Assembly: GCA_947373075.1 (NCBI GenBank)
Contig: CANBWF010000002.1
Coordinates: 1-32,743, forward strand
DNA: 32,743 bases
DNA from: Actinomycetota bacterium
GTDB lineage: Bacteria > Actinomycetota > Actinomycetes > S36-B12 > UBA5976
Reading direction: 5' to 3'
Below the pieces are notes generated by a model, which made no database searches, was not told the DNA's origin, and saw only the letters and a program-made list of their open reading frames with translations. Made by a program: the position numbers and the translations under genes. Within the stretch, counting starts at the first letter, position 1; each line of letters opens with the position of its first letter. This document shows positions 16,443 through 23,704 of the stretch, piece by piece.

Positions 16443-17285
16443 TTACGACTCTTCCTTCTTCACTGCCGCTTTCTTAGCCGGAGCTTTCTTAACTGCTGCT
16501 TTCTTGGCCGGAGCCTCGTCGTCAACCTTTACTGCCGCCTTCTTAGCCGGAGCTTTCTTAACAGCAGCCTTTTTAACAGGTGCCTCTTCTTTAGCAGCTT
16601 CTGCTGGGGCTTCTGCTACTTCGGTAACTGGCTCAACTACAGGAGTTGGTTCAGCTACAACAGGTTCTGGAGCAGCTACCACTTCAACAACCGGTTCGGA
16701 AACTGCAACAGGTGCCTGGGCAACTGGAGCGGTGTTTTCCTCTTCTGGCTTTGCAGTTTTGACTGGCGCGGTTTTCTTGCGAACTGGTGCGAGCACCATG
16801 GTCATGTTTCGACCGTCCTGCAAAGGCGCAGATTCAATAACCGCCATTTCACCGATGTCGGCAGCTAGACGCTGCAACAAGCGGTAACCAAGTTCAGGAC
16901 GTGATTGCTCACGACCGCGGAACATGATGGTGATCTTGACTTTGTCGCCAGCATTTAAGAAGCGCAAGATGTGACCTTTTTTGGTCTCATAGTCGTGGTT
17001 ATCAATTTTTGGACGAAGTTTCATCTCTTTGATAACGGTATTGACCTGATTCTTGCGAGACTCGCGTGCTTTAACCGCTGCATCGTATTTGAATTTGCCG
17101 AAGTCCATCAGCTTGCACACTGGTGGCTTACTTTCAGGAGAGACTTCAACTAGGTCAAGGTCAGCTTCAAAAGCTAAGCGCAGTGCATCTTCAGTTTTGA
17201 CAATGCCGATTTGTTCTCCGGCAGGGCCAACTAGTCGAACTTCTGGAACGCGAATTCGATCATTGATGCGGGTCTCGATAGTGAT
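16443..17285 (-). CDS. infC: Translation initiation factor IF-3 with ATC start and long Lys/Ala/Pro tail
   Basis: Reading from an ATC codon at 17285-17283 gives a 280-residue IF3. The first ATG/GTG-type start in frame (GTG at 17120) would remove the N-terminal domain. The restored N-terminus reads (M)TIETRINDRIRVPEVRLVG, aligning with actinobacterial IF3. AGGAGG lies at 17295-17290, 4 bases before the ATC. infC is known to use AUU/AUC-type starts in other bacteria, allowing IF3 to limit its own translation. The N-domain spans about 5-75, then a linker and C-domain to about residue 170 (with IMFRGREQSRPELGYRLLQR). The remaining 110 residues are unusual: a Pro/Val/Glu/Ala region, then histone-H1-like KKAPAKKAAVK repeats. 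IF3 prevents premature subunit joining and checks the initiator tRNA and start codon. Confidence 0.93.
   Translation of the reverse strand: MTIETRINDRIRVPEVRLVGPAGEQIGIVKTEDALRLAFEADLDLVEVSPESKPPVCKLMDFGKFKYDAAVKARESRKNQVNTVIKEMKLRPKIDNHDYETKKGHILRFLNAGDKVKITIMFRGREQSRPELGYRLLQRLAADIGEMAVIESAPLQDGRNMTMVLAPVRKKTAPVKTAKPEEENTAPVAQAPVAVSEPVVEVVAAPEPVVAEPTPVVEPVTEVAEAPAEAAKEEAPVKKAAVKKAPAKKAAVKVDDEAPAKKAAVKKAPAKKAAVKKEES
16455..16580 (-). repeat. Internal repeat encoding the H1-like tail of IF3
   Basis: Two close copies of a unit of about 35 bases occur near 16460-16494 and 16529-16563; both contain CTTCTTAGCCGGAGCTTTC on the plus strand. They encode PVKKAAVKKAPAKKAAVK (residues 236-253) and APAKKAAVKKAPAKKAAVKK (258-277), separated by an acidic VDDE. 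Duplication or recombination between the copies could change tail length. Confidence 0.9.
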
Positions 17286-17474
17286 ATGTCCTCCTGTGGT
17301 CGAAATGTGACAAGTGAAACCACATGACCAGAGGCATGCCCGCAGGCATTAGTCGCAAGTTTGCGACTTCTCTAGACCAACCCGACGCCTTATCAGCGAT
17401 GCGGGTGGGATGTGAATCCACTTGTAGATGAACCCGCGGTAGCGGAAACATCGGTCATGTGAGAGTGTAGCAAA
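17286..17474 (-). promoter_or_regulatory. infC promoter and structured 5' leader
   Basis: On the minus strand TACACT (17469-17464) fits the TANNNT -10 pattern, giving a leader of about 170 bases. Within it lie two adjacent hairpins: AGTCGCAA/TTGCGACT (17351-17368; perfect complement with very short loop, so about 7 pairs with a 4-base loop) and ATGCC/GGCAT around a 4-base loop (17336-17349). Closer to the start, TGTGGT/ACCACA (17295-17300 with 17319-17324) could pair and touches the AGGAGG site; an alternative ATGTG/CACAT pairing would exclude it. This resembles an autoregulatory or attenuator leader for the infC-rpmI-rplT operon. No match to the firmicute L20 leader is claimed. The divergent DUF1844 start (17475) directly adjoins this region. 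Confidence 0.5.
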
Positions 17475-17825
17475 GTGACCAGCGAGAACACTAATCCAGA
17501 AAATGCCGGAATTACGGCCGCTAGAGACCTATCTGCCCTATCTGCGGTGGAAATCCTTAGTTTGCACATAGTTGACTTAATGACGGCAGCCGCTGTGAAA
17601 TTAGGCGAATTTGCGGGAACTACCACTGATTTAGCCGAATCCCGGATACTCATCAACGCCCTAGCCGGGTTAGTTGATGCCAGCGCCCCAGATCTTGGTT
17701 CGCATCACGCCGGGCCTATGCGAGATGGCCTGCAAACATTGCAGCGCTCATTCAAGGAACGCTCTGCCATCAAAGACGAGCCAGGCATGGGTCCAGGCGA
17801 GAAATACACCGGTCCGGTTTACTAA
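17475..17825 (+). CDS. DUF1844 family protein
   Basis: A 116-residue protein starting with GTG. The core (about 20-100) reads DLSALSAVEILSLHIVDLMT, then a Leu/Ala-rich helix and ...LAESRILINALAGLVDASAP, matching the DUF1844 pattern (hydrophobic helix-rich, conserved LAESRILINAL-type segment). Function is unknown. DUF1844 genes are commonly found next to infC in actinobacteria, and here it is divergent from infC. No signal peptide or convincing transmembrane helix is present. No clear -10 box or strong ribosome-binding site was found, so the start is moderately uncertain. It converges with the SseB-like gene over a 73-base gap. Confidence 0.75.
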   Translation: MTSENTNPENAGITAARDLSALSAVEILSLHIVDLMTAAAVKLGEFAGTTTDLAESRILINALAGLVDASAPDLGSHHAGPMRDGLQTLQRSFKERSAIKDEPGMGPGEKYTGPVY

Positions 17826-17898
17826 ACCAAGCTGTTTTTACAACCGCTAGAACTGGACCCAAACCCAGAAATTGAAATCTGTTGGATCGAGAGAAATA

Positions 17899-18588
17899 TT
17901 ATTTCGCGGCAGTTTGGGTAACTTGAACGCTCATTGGTCGATCTAACACAACAGTGAAAGTTGGGTCCTGCAAAACTTCAGTGATGTGCTGACCTAAGTC
18001 TGGGGCCACATGCGAAACAAAAAGTTCAAGTTCTACTTCTTCTTCAGTAATTTCCCAAAGCGCTTCTTCTACCCCATCAAGATCTTCAAGTGCGTCACAG
18101 GCAGTATTTAACGCGGACTCTAAGTATTGACGTTGGTGTTCAGACATTGCGACTCTAACTAGCAAAGCACCATCAAGTGCAATTGGTGTTGGTCCAGCAA
18201 TGTCGATAATCATGGCATCGAGTTCTTGTTCGAGAACTGCTTGCGCAATCACATGAGCGCCTCGTGGGATTGGCCGAGCGTTTTCATCCCAAAGTTTTAA
18301 AGAGTCCACGCCAGTAAATGCCAGCAACGCCCGGCGGCCATCTTCGGCAACGAATTCCACAGATTGCATGCTGCTGTCTTTTTCGACGCCAGCTTCGATG
18401 GAATCAACTTCGGCAACAACAGGAATCAAGAGACGCTGATGTGCCAAAGTGCCAACAAGTGCTTTGACTGTTTCATCAGTGCGTTCTGCGGCGAAACTTG
18501 CTAAAGCCAATCGCAAAGCCAGACTTGGCTCGCCTATGTCATCAGAAAAATCTGTTTCCGGTACCTCTGCACCAGTGAAATCTGACAT
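17899..18588 (-). CDS. SseB family protein
   Basis: A 229-residue acidic soluble protein when started at the ATG at 18588, which overlaps the hisG stop as TAATG; a GTG 12 bases earlier is possible. The N-terminal half has an SseB-type pattern: SLALRLALASF, then AHQRLLIPVVAEV (about 50-60), and RALLAFTGVDSLKLWDENARPIP (about 88-110). SseB domains occur in type III secretion regulators but are widespread in actinobacteria as uncharacterised proteins; no secretion system is present here. The C-terminal part (about 145-229) resembles an enhancer-like acidic beta domain and is not recognised. Coupling to hisG suggests co-expression only; no histidine-related role is evident. Confidence 0.65.
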   Translation of the reverse strand: MSDFTGAEVPETDFSDDIGEPSLALRLALASFAAERTDETVKALVGTLAHQRLLIPVVAEVDSIEAGVEKDSSMQSVEFVAEDGRRALLAFTGVDSLKLWDENARPIPRGAHVIAQAVLEQELDAMIIDIAGPTPIALDGALLVRVAMSEHQRQYLESALNTACDALEDLDGVEEALWEITEEEVELELFVSHVAPDLGQHITEVLQDPTFTVVLDRPMSVQVTQTAAK

Positions 18589-19433
18589 TAGATGCGGCAC
18601 GCGTGGATGTCAGTAACAATTACGCCGCGGGCACCAAGGTCGTATAACTCGTCCATGATTGCGTGTACTTGCTTGCGTGGAACCATTGCACGAACGGCAG
18701 ACCACTGTGAATCATGAAGCGCTGAAATAGTTGGAGATTCAATTCCTGGCGTTATTTTGCAAGCTTGTTCGATAAGTGAGTTTTCGATGTCGTAATCAAC
18801 TAAGACATAGTTGCGGGCAACGATGACCCCTTGAAGTCTGCGAACAAATACCTCTAGTGCATTTCGCTCAGTGAAATCAGGACGGGTGATTAAAATCGCT
18901 TGGCTCTTAAAGATTGGTTCTCCGACAATTTCAAGGCCAGCCTGTTTCAGCGTTGTGCCTGTAGCTACAACATCGGCAACGAGATCTGCAACACCCAGAC
19001 GGACTGCGTTTTCTACCGCACCATCGAGTTTCACGATCTCAGCATTGATGTTTTGCTCCTGTAACCAAGAAGCCAAAATCCCTGGGTACGAAGTAGCAAG
19101 GCGCTTGCCACTTGCCTGCGCAACATCAGTTACAGTGCCGGCGGGAGCTGCTAACCGAAATGTTGAAGGGGCAAAGGAAAGTTCTAAGACTGTTTCGGCG
19201 TTTGCGCCAGAGTCGGCCAACATGTCTTGGCCAGTGATGCCAACATCAAGTGTTCCACTAGCTACGTAAGTTGCAATGTCACGTGGACGCAAAAAGAAAA
19301 ACTCAACATCATTTTCTGGGTCCTGCACAACAAGTTCACGACTTGTTGCAGCCGCTGCATATCCTGCTTCGCGCAGCATCTCACGCGCAGGATCGGATAG
19401 TTGTCCTTTATTAGGGATAGCGATTCGTAACAC
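18588..19433 (-). CDS. hisG: ATP phosphoribosyltransferase (long form)
   Basis: A 281-residue enzyme for the first step of histidine synthesis, joining ATP and PRPP. It begins (GTG) MLRIAIPNKGQLSDPAREML and contains TLDVGITGQDML and the PRPP-binding-type LVADVVATGTTLKQAGLEIV. The C-terminal extension (about 208-281, VMLVDYDIENS-like region and KITPGIESPTISAL) is the regulatory ACT-like domain of long-form HisG, which is inhibited by histidine and does not need HisZ. It starts 2 bases after hisE and overlaps the SseB-like gene by one base. Confidence 0.96.
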   Translation of the reverse strand: MLRIAIPNKGQLSDPAREMLREAGYAAAATSRELVVQDPENDVEFFFLRPRDIATYVASGTLDVGITGQDMLADSGANAETVLELSFAPSTFRLAAPAGTVTDVAQASGKRLATSYPGILASWLQEQNINAEIVKLDGAVENAVRLGVADLVADVVATGTTLKQAGLEIVGEPIFKSQAILITRPDFTERNALEVFVRRLQGVIVARNYVLVDYDIENSLIEQACKITPGIESPTISALHDSQWSAVRAMVPRKQVHAIMDELYDLGARGVIVTDIHACRI

Positions 19434-19435
19434 GA

Positions 19436-19699
19436 TTACAACTTTCCGTACACAGCATCAAGACTGATGCCTCGAGCGATCATTAAAACCTGGGCCCAGT
19501 ACAAAAGTTGGGCAATTTCTTCAGCAGCCGCTTCATCTGATTCGTGTTCAGCGGCCATCCATGCCTCAGCAGCTTCTTCTAAAACTTTCTTACCGATTGC
19601 GTGAACGCCAGCATTTACCATTGCAACGGTGCCCGACTGCGGATCCGCAGAAGCAACACGAGCTAATAACTCAGCGTGTAACTCATCGAAAGTTTTCAT
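19436..19699 (-). CDS. hisE: Phosphoribosyl-ATP diphosphatase
   Basis: An 87-residue stand-alone HisE, converting phosphoribosyl-ATP to phosphoribosyl-AMP in the second step of histidine synthesis. Family features are KKVLEEAAEAWMAAEHES (metal-binding Glu residues) and EEIAQLLYWAQVLMIARG near the end. In many other bacteria HisE is fused to HisI; here it is separate and immediately upstream of hisG, the usual actinobacterial arrangement. It follows ribH by 9 bases. Confidence 0.95.
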   Translation of the reverse strand: MKTFDELHAELLARVASADPQSGTVAMVNAGVHAIGKKVLEEAAEAWMAAEHESDEAAAEEIAQLLYWAQVLMIARGISLDAVYGKL

Positions 19700-19708
19700 G
19701 GCACTAGC

Positions 19709-20185
19709 CTAGGCGTTTTTTAAGTTATCTAGAACTTTCAACATCGCTAGCGCTGCAGTGGCAGCCTCAGCACCCTTGTCTTCTTTACTATTAGCCAGAC
19801 CTGCTCGGTCCAGAGCTTGCTGTTCGTCGTCGCAAGTAAGTACGCCAAAACCAATTGGCACACCAGTATCTAGCGATACGCGATTGATGCCATCGGTTAC
19901 TGCATGACAAACAAAGTCGAAGTGCGGAGTGCCACCACGAATCACAACACCAAGTGCAACAACTGCGTCAGCGCCAGCGGCGATTGCAGCCTGCGCAGCT
20001 AATGAGAGTTCAAATGTGCCAGGTACGCGATGTAGCTCAGCTTTTGCGCCAGCATTCTCAACAGTTTTAACTGCGCTAGCCACTAAGCCATCCATGACTT
20101 GCTGATGCCATGATGCGGCGACAATCACTACTCGAGTATCGGGCGAAACCGTAACAGCAATTTCCGGACTACCTACACTGCTCAT
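19709..20185 (-). CDS. ribH: 6,7-dimethyl-8-ribityllumazine synthase
   Basis: A 158-residue enzyme that condenses the ribityl-pyrimidine intermediate with dihydroxybutanone phosphate, the penultimate riboflavin step. Visible signatures: VVIVAASWHQQVMDGLV, the substrate loop HRVPGTFELSLAAQ, GVVIRGGTPHFDFVCHAVTD (with the catalytic His) and IGFGVLTCDDEQQALDRAG. It normally assembles into 10- or 60-subunit shells. It overlaps ribBA by 4 bases (ATGA) and has GGGGAG before the ATG. Confidence 0.97.
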   Translation of the reverse strand: MSSVGSPEIAVTVSPDTRVVIVAASWHQQVMDGLVASAVKTVENAGAKAELHRVPGTFELSLAAQAAIAAGADAVVALGVVIRGGTPHFDFVCHAVTDGINRVSLDTGVPIGFGVLTCDDEQQALDRAGLANSKEDKGAEAATAALAMLKVLDNLKNA

Positions 20186-21402
20186 GAAGACTCCCCTAAG
20201 TTCAAGTCGTGTCCCATCTCATCGCGCTTTGTGCGCAGATAGCCAATGTTGTAATCGTTAGGTTCAATTTCAATTGGGACTTGCGCGGTGATAGCTAGAC
20301 CATAACCATCAAGCCCAACGCGCTTAGTTGGGTTGTTAGTTAGAAGTCGCATGCTCTTAATCCCGAGGTCACTAAGAATCTGTGCGCCAGTTCCGTAATC
20401 GCGAGCATCAGCTGGTAATCCGAGAGCCAGGTTTGCTTCAACAGTGTTAGCGCCTTCGTCCTGCAATGCGTAAGCCTGCAATTTATGAAGCAAGCCAATC
20501 CCGCGACCTTCATGACCGCGCATGTACAAGACAACTCCACGGCCAGCCTGCGCAACAATTCGCATTGCCGCGTGCAACTGTGGTCCGCAGTCACAACGCA
20601 TAGAGCCAAGTACGTCGCCAGTTAAACATTCTGAGTGAACACGAACAAGGACATCTTCGCCGTCGCCGATTTCTCCCATGACTAGAGCGATGTGATCAAT
20701 ATTGTCGAAAATACTGCGATAGCCAACAGCAGTAAACTGCCCGACTTCAGTTGGAAGCTCGGCAGCCGCAATGCGTTGAACCTGAGATTCAGTGCGACGA
20801 CGATATGCAATTAGATCAGCAATAGAAATCATGGCCAAACCATGCTCATTAGCGAATTCGCGCAATGCTGGGCTACGCATCATTGATCCGTCATCATGCA
20901 CGACTTCACAAATAACGCCAGCAGGCGTTAAACCAGCAAGGCGCGCTAAATCAACGGCCGCTTCAGTATGTCCTGGTCGACGCAAAGTTCCACCTGGCAT
21001 TGCGCGCAGAGGAAATACATGGCCAGGGCGGGTTAAATCGCGTGGTTCGGTGGCAGAATCAGACATTACTTTGATGGTGTGGGCGCGATCGGCAGCACTA
21101 ATACCAGTTGAAATACCATCTCGTGCGTCAACGCTTACTGCATACGCAGTACCTTTGCGGTCTTCATTAATCACTGTCATTGGTGGCAAGTCGAGACGAT
21201 CGAGTTCAGCACCTTCCATCGCCACGCAAATAACACCAGAGGTGTAACGTGTCATGAAGCCAACAATTTCTGGGGTAGCTTTGCTAGCCGCGAAAATCAA
21301 ATCGCCTTCGTTTTCACGATCTTCATCGTCTACGACAACAACTACCTGGCCTGCTGCAATTGCGGCAATAGCTTTATCTATCGAGTCAAAAGCAATCGTC
21401 AT
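20182..21402 (-). CDS. ribBA: Bifunctional DHBP synthase / GTP cyclohydrolase II
   Basis: A 406-residue fusion making both riboflavin precursors. The N-terminal half (about 1-205) is 3,4-dihydroxy-2-butanone-4-phosphate synthase, with the acidic loop VVDDEDRENEGDLIFA, GHVFPLRAMPGG and RRPGHTEAAVDLA. The C-terminal half (about 210-400) is GTP cyclohydrolase II, with zinc cysteines in HSECLTGDVLGSMRCDCGPQ and the GTP-binding segment RGHEGRGIGLLHKLQAY. Key residues of both active sites appear intact. It overlaps ribE and ribH by 4 bases each, implying coupled translation. Confidence 0.97.
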   Translation of the reverse strand: MTIAFDSIDKAIAAIAAGQVVVVVDDEDRENEGDLIFAASKATPEIVGFMTRYTSGVICVAMEGAELDRLDLPPMTVINEDRKGTAYAVSVDARDGISTGISAADRAHTIKVMSDSATEPRDLTRPGHVFPLRAMPGGTLRRPGHTEAAVDLARLAGLTPAGVICEVVHDDGSMMRSPALREFANEHGLAMISIADLIAYRRRTESQVQRIAAAELPTEVGQFTAVGYRSIFDNIDHIALVMGEIGDGEDVLVRVHSECLTGDVLGSMRCDCGPQLHAAMRIVAQAGRGVVLYMRGHEGRGIGLLHKLQAYALQDEGANTVEANLALGLPADARDYGTGAQILSDLGIKSMRLLTNNPTKRVGLDGYGLAITAQVPIEIEPNDYNIGYLRTKRDEMGHDLNLGESS

Positions 21403-21989
21403 CGTTGCACCAGCTTTTCAACATATTTAGCGAACACATCAACTTCAAGATTCACTTGCTCGCCCACTTCACGTTTGCCCAATGTGGTTTTGGCAAGAGT
21501 CGCTGGAATTAAAGAAACACTGAACGAGTCAGGCGTGATTGCACTTACTGTTAATGAAACTCCGTCTACTGTGATCGACCCTTTATGCACTACATACTTC
21601 AGCAGACTTTCAGGAGCATCAATGGTTACAACATCCCAATTTTGTGAATGTTCGCGGGCAGTTACAGTTCCAATGCCATCAACGTGACCTTGCACCATGT
21701 GACCACCTAAGCGAGTGGCCAGAGTTACTGGGCGTTCTAGATTTACTGAATCGCCGACAGCAATAGTTCCGATGGTGCTCATCCTGAGCGTCTCACGCAT
21801 GACATCGGCACTGAAAGCATCAGGAGTAATTTCGACTGCAGTTAGGCAAATGCCGTTTACCGAAATGGAATCGCCTAGCCCACTATCAGAAACGACAAGT
21901 GGTCCACGAATAGTGATTCGCAATGCCTCATCAGGAAGTTCGGTAAGTGCCAGCACTTCCCCGAGTTCTTCAACAATTCCTGTGAACAT
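21399..21989 (-). CDS. ribE: Riboflavin synthase (alpha chain)
   Basis: A 196-residue protein made of two lumazine-binding repeats: repeat 1 begins MFTGIVEELGEV and contains DSISVNGICLTAVEI; repeat 2 has GHMVQGHVDGIGTV and KGSITVDGVSLTVSAI. It dismutates two molecules of dimethyl-ribityllumazine to riboflavin, working as a trimer. It lies 2 bases after ribD and overlaps ribBA by 4 bases. The same gene is called ribC in some actinobacterial annotations. Confidence 0.96.
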   Translation of the reverse strand: MFTGIVEELGEVLALTELPDEALRITIRGPLVVSDSGLGDSISVNGICLTAVEITPDAFSADVMRETLRMSTIGTIAVGDSVNLERPVTLATRLGGHMVQGHVDGIGTVTAREHSQNWDVVTIDAPESLLKYVVHKGSITVDGVSLTVSAITPDSFSVSLIPATLAKTTLGKREVGEQVNLEVDVFAKYVEKLVQR

Positions 21990-21991
21990 AA

Positions 21992-22993
21992 TTAATCCTG
22001 TCGCGTTGTGAAATGCACAACTACATCTAATCCAACACGATTAACGTCAGTTTGGGAAAATCGAAGTACCTCGCCCATAGTCTGCACACCAATATCAGCT
22101 AAAGCTTTTATGCCATCGCCCGCAATTACCGGAGCTTGGAACCAATAGACCTCATCAACCAAGCCAGCTCGCCACAAACTAGTTGACAAGCCAGAACCTG
22201 CTTCAACCAGAACTCGATGTATCGAATGCTCTTGCCACAGCTGCGAAATCACTTCACCAATATCGTCGGATGTTTGCAAAGTTTGCACGCCAGCTTTTAG
22301 TACATTGGCGTCATCCGGAATGCTTCGATTACCCATGACCACTCGCAGTGGTTGTTGATCTGCGGGAAATGCGCGAACAGTTAAGTGTGGATCGTCGGCC
22401 AGCACCGTCCCAGTGCCGGTAACGATTGCTCCGACAGTACTTCGGATGCGCTGCACAAACTCTCGTGACTCATCTCCAGTAATCCATTTGCTGGTGCCAT
22501 CAACTGCAGCTACGAATCCATCAAGTGTGGTTGCGGTTTTCCAAATAACCCATGGCCGACCTTGTTCATTTGCGAAAGTCCAACTTGGATTTAGCGCGGT
22601 GCACTCATCGCTAGTGACTTCGGAAATAATTTCAATGCCCGCGTCTGCAAGCAACTTTGCTCCACCAGACATTTCAACATTTGGATCGCACTGACCGAAT
22701 ACAACTCGAGCCACACCAGCATCAATCAAGGCCTGAACACATGGCGGTCGCTTACCAGTTCCGGCACAAGGTTCCAAAGTTGAATACACGGTAGCTCCGC
22801 GAGCAAATTCGCCAGCCTGAGCCAAGGCAACAACTTCTGCGTGATCTGTGCCAGAGCCTAGATGCGCCCCGCTGCCCAAAACTTCACCAGTAGCTGAGAC
22901 AACCACCGCGCCAACTCGTGGATTTTTATCGCGCGATAAATCAACTTGCTCGGCAAGGGCAATCGCCTGTGCCATGAATTTCTCGTGCGACAT
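21992..22993 (-). CDS. ribD: Riboflavin deaminase/reductase
   Basis: A 333-residue bifunctional enzyme when started at the ATG at 22993 (MSHEKFMAQAIALAEQ), which overlaps the rpe stop as TAATG; a start 18 bases earlier would lie inside rpe. The N-terminal deaminase domain (about 1-140) has zinc ligands in TDHAEVVALA and LEPCAGTGKRPPC. The C-terminal reductase domain (about 143-333) contains WVIWKTATTLDGFVA, SKWITGDESREFVQRIRS, VGAIVTGTGTVLADDPHLTVR and VLVEAGSGLSTSL. It carries out the second and third steps from GTP toward riboflavin. No FMN riboswitch fits upstream of it. Confidence 0.95.
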   Translation of the reverse strand: MSHEKFMAQAIALAEQVDLSRDKNPRVGAVVVSATGEVLGSGAHLGSGTDHAEVVALAQAGEFARGATVYSTLEPCAGTGKRPPCVQALIDAGVARVVFGQCDPNVEMSGGAKLLADAGIEIISEVTSDECTALNPSWTFANEQGRPWVIWKTATTLDGFVAAVDGTSKWITGDESREFVQRIRSTVGAIVTGTGTVLADDPHLTVRAFPADQQPLRVVMGNRSIPDDANVLKAGVQTLQTSDDIGEVISQLWQEHSIHRVLVEAGSGLSTSLWRAGLVDEVYWFQAPVIAGDGIKALADIGVQTMGEVLRFSQTDVNRVGLDVVVHFTTRQD

Positions 22994-23679
22994 TAGTGTG
23001 CGCACCACCAAGATGTACTCGTAGCCGCATCAGCGAGTTCGCGCAAAGTTGAAACAACTTTCGCTGGATCCGCGCTTTGATAAACCGCAGAACCGGCCAC
23101 AAAAGTATCAGCGCCAGCATCGGCGCACTCTTGGATAGTTGCCGCGGATACTCCGCCATCAACTTGCACCCAAACATCTAGATCGCCAGCGGTAATTAAT
23201 TCACGCGCTTTGCGTACTTTACTCATTTGATCGGCCATAAAAGATTGCCCACCAAAACCTGGCTCAACCGTCATGATCAAAATCATGTCTAGGTGAGGCA
23301 ACAAATCAACATAATCATCCAAAGATGTACCTGGCTTTAGCGCCATGCCTGCGCGAGCGCCTTGTGCGCGAATATCTTTAGCAACCTGTAACGGGTTGGT
23401 AGCAGCTTCAACATGGAAGGTAACGCTGTCCGCGCCAGCTTCGGCATAACCCGGGGCCCAGCGATCGGCATCGCTAATCATTAAGTGACAATCGATTGGC
23501 AGACTAATTTTTCCAACCAGTGATTCAACAATTGGTAAACCCAAAGTCAGGTTGGGGACAAAATGATTATCCATGACATCTACATGGATCCAGTCAGCTG
23601 TTGTGCCAACGCGCTCGCATTCGGCAACTAAGTGTCCGAAATCAGCGGACAGAATGCTGGGCGAAATACGTAGGCTCAC
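22993..23679 (-). CDS. rpe: Ribulose-phosphate 3-epimerase
   Basis: A 228-residue TIM-barrel enzyme interconverting ribulose-5-phosphate and xylulose-5-phosphate; ribulose-5-phosphate is also the substrate of RibBA downstream. Signatures: RISPSILSADFGHL, WIHVDVMDNHFVPNLTLG, DCHLMISD, MTVEPGFGGQSFM (with the second catalytic region) and VQVDGGVSAATI. It starts with GTG 25 bases after rsmB and overlaps ribD by one base. Confidence 0.97.
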   Translation of the reverse strand: MSLRISPSILSADFGHLVAECERVGTTADWIHVDVMDNHFVPNLTLGLPIVESLVGKISLPIDCHLMISDADRWAPGYAEAGADSVTFHVEAATNPLQVAKDIRAQGARAGMALKPGTSLDDYVDLLPHLDMILIMTVEPGFGGQSFMADQMSKVRKARELITAGDLDVWVQVDGGVSAATIQECADAGADTFVAGSAVYQSADPAKVVSTLRELADAATSTSWWCAH

Positions 23680-23704
23680 AGCTCTAGTTTATTGGGTGCG
23701 GGCT

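Noticed and set aside
16306..16887. Plus-strand 193-codon frame opposite rpmI and infC
   Set aside because: Low-complexity shadow of the repetitive IF3 tail and of conserved L35 sequence on the other strand.
17899..18588. Type III secretion regulator from the SseB name
   Set aside because: No secretion genes are present and SseB domains are widespread in actinobacteria without such systems.
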